The notes under the pieces were generated by a model, which saw only the letters and a program-made list of their open reading frames with translations, had not been told where the DNA came from and did not search any database. Source: Entrophospora sp. SA101 (Eukaryota; Glomeromycota; Glomeromycetes; Entrophosporales; Entrophosporaceae). Taken from it: DNA of 35,809 nt. The translations under genes were made by a program, and so were the position numbers. The stretch spans positions 176,322-212,130 of the forward strand of contig CAUDNR010000001.1 of assembly GCA_958430865.1 (NCBI GenBank), given 5' to 3'. Each line of letters opens with the position of its first letter. Position 1 is the stretch's first letter. Shown here piece by piece: positions 33,001-35,809 of this stretch.

Positions 33001-34087
33001 TTTTTGTTGTTCTCAATAATAGTATCGGATCTATCAAGCTTTTCCTTAATTATATGAAAAATTTAATTAAATAATTAAATAAATATATACACACATATAA
33101 AATTTCATATTAATATTGCAGGAAAAGAGCCATAATAATACTTGATTTTGTGTATACTCATATGCAATAATTAATCGACTTAGACGTTCAATGTCAACTT
33201 CTATTTTTTGAAATTCAAGATAAGAATTCTTTTCAGCTCTTAGTTTTTCCAATTTTGGTTCAATCACCTCCCTAAGTATCTAAATGCACATTAAAGAAGA
33301 ATTATTCATATAAATTCTGAATATTTTATTATTGACTAAAAATATTTATGTACCTGAGTAATTTCTTGAACTTTTTTCTCTTTTTTTTCAATAGTACTCA
33401 AGGCTCTTTTCTTTCTCTCTTCAAACATTCTAGTGCCAGCAGCTTCTTCAATCATGCTCAAGATTTCTGGTGGTTTCATATTTAAAACCTTTGTGATTTT
33501 ACCTTGCATAATTAAAAAATGTGGATTATTTATGTTAAGTTGAACTGATTCAAATAAATTTGCAACTTGTTTTTGCTGGGCTCGATGACCATTTACAATG
33601 TATTTGCTTTGACAATTCATAATCTATTTTATTAGAAGTTTTATTAATATATTTATATAAAGGTTATATTAACTGATAGATTTATAAACTTATAATGCAC
33701 TTACTTGTCTTGTCACACTTATTTGACTATATTGTTCAAACCCAATAGGGCTATTTTCTCTATCTTCATTATTAAACACAATAGTAACTGAAGCTTTAGT
33801 AACACCTGCCTGTCCACGTTTATATATCAAGTCTTGTAAACTATTTGCTCTAACCTAAAGAGCAAGACAAAATAAGATATAACTAATTGTCTAATTAAGT
33901 AACAATATTTTAAATTTACCTTTGACAAGTTTGTAATCCCCAAGACAAAACAAATGGCGTCCAATATATTTGATTTTCCTGAACCGTTAAGACCTGTAAT
34001 GGCATTAAATTCGGGATCCCAGCCGGTAATATGGGTACGAGTTGCATATGATTTGAAACCATCAATAATTAGTTCCTCTATTTTCAT
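29001..34087 (-). CDS. SMC2: condensin subunit SMC2
   Basis: Core ATPase of condensin, pairing with SMC4 to compact mitotic chromosomes. Twenty exons: 33920-34087, 33705-33854, 33354-33623, 33142-33279, 32904-33044, 32662-32817, 32352-32538, 32005-32276, 31745-31921, 31534-31647, 31019-31468, 30786-30950, 30610-30703, 30407-30522, 30072-30313, 29849-29989, 29635-29772, 29410-29562, 29094-29331 and 29001-29018; about 1175 aa, normal for SMC2. Walker [10 protein letters not shown] (about aa 32-40); SMC2-typical [18 protein letters not shown]; coiled coil; hinge about aa 495-680 with [13 protein letters not shown] and [13 protein letters not shown]; second coiled coil; signature ELSGGQRS; Walker [12 protein letters not shown]. 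The last exon (six codons) is inferred from a perfect GTAAGT donor after TSIVE and a T-rich acceptor. Without it the protein ends with VSGL. All phases close. Confidence 0.95.
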
Positions 34088-34195
34088 TTTTTAATTTTAT
34101 AATTTATTTTATTATTATTAACGCGTCAACACGTATTTTTTTTATTTATTTTTAAATCTAAATTAAGTAAATGATCGACAGGATGATAAAAAAAA

Positions 34196-35768
<1,573 letters not shown>

Positions 35769-35809
35769 CTGATTTATTTATATTTAAGAATTAAGAAAAG
35801 CTTTTTTTT
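35769..35809 (-). other. U2AF2: intron of U2AF65 gene at window edge
   Basis: The acceptor AG (CT at 35769-35770 on the plus strand) precedes the first visible exon, and the T/A-rich remainder continues past the end of the window. Confidence 0.6.

Overview
The window is strongly AT-rich eukaryotic DNA with many short introns (mostly GT-AG, a few GC-AG), compact housekeeping genes and large repeat-filled gaps. Gene content, a Twinkle-type mitochondrial helicase (known to be missing from Dikarya), secreted pro-peptides with a Lys-Arg processing site and the base composition suggest an early-diverging fungus, most likely an arbuscular mycorrhizal fungus of the Rhizophagus type. That assignment is inference; no species marker was found.

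Left part (1-9.1 kb): the 5' end of an unrecognised gene runs off the left edge. It is followed by an SRR1-family gene and a divergent pair, proteasome assembly chaperone PAC3 (minus) and a Twinkle-like mitochondrial primase-helicase (plus). The PAC3/5'-Twinkle block is present twice. The two copies are separated by about 417 bp copied from a locus 5 kb away (8194-8610), which looks like replication template switching. The upstream Twinkle copy is truncated. The full copy has one extra A in a poly-A run that breaks its frame. A gene for a basic/acidic repeat-containing protein lies at 8533-9096.

Middle part (9.1-15.3 kb): transposon debris, including several inverted-repeat elements, a 725-bp element with perfect 27-bp terminal repeats and TA target duplication, and a frameshifted piggyBac-type cysteine-rich tail.

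Centre (15.3-24.6 kb), the main discovery: two arrays of about 90-105 bp units look like satellite DNA but read on the minus strand as chains of spliceosomal introns (GTAAGT donor, TATTAAC/TACTAAC branch point, TAG acceptor). Neighbouring introns are separated by exons of almost always exactly three bases. Each array follows an exon encoding a signal peptide and a pro-peptide ending in Lys-Arg. Joining the tiny exons gives an open frame of one amino acid per exon with no stop codon. Each product is a short secreted cysteine-rich peptide. Gene A (15783-18336) has about 25 introns and gene B (19517-23421) about 39. They share the signal exon and the first residues and then diverge completely. 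A 1.93-kb near-identical segment carrying promoter, signal exon and first microexons is duplicated between them.

Right part (24.6-35.8 kb): more relics and MITEs (one with a filled/empty-site pair), then two minus-strand housekeeping genes: condensin subunit SMC2 (20 exons, about 1175 aa) and, 108 bp upstream of it, splicing factor U2AF large subunit, whose 5' end lies beyond the window.
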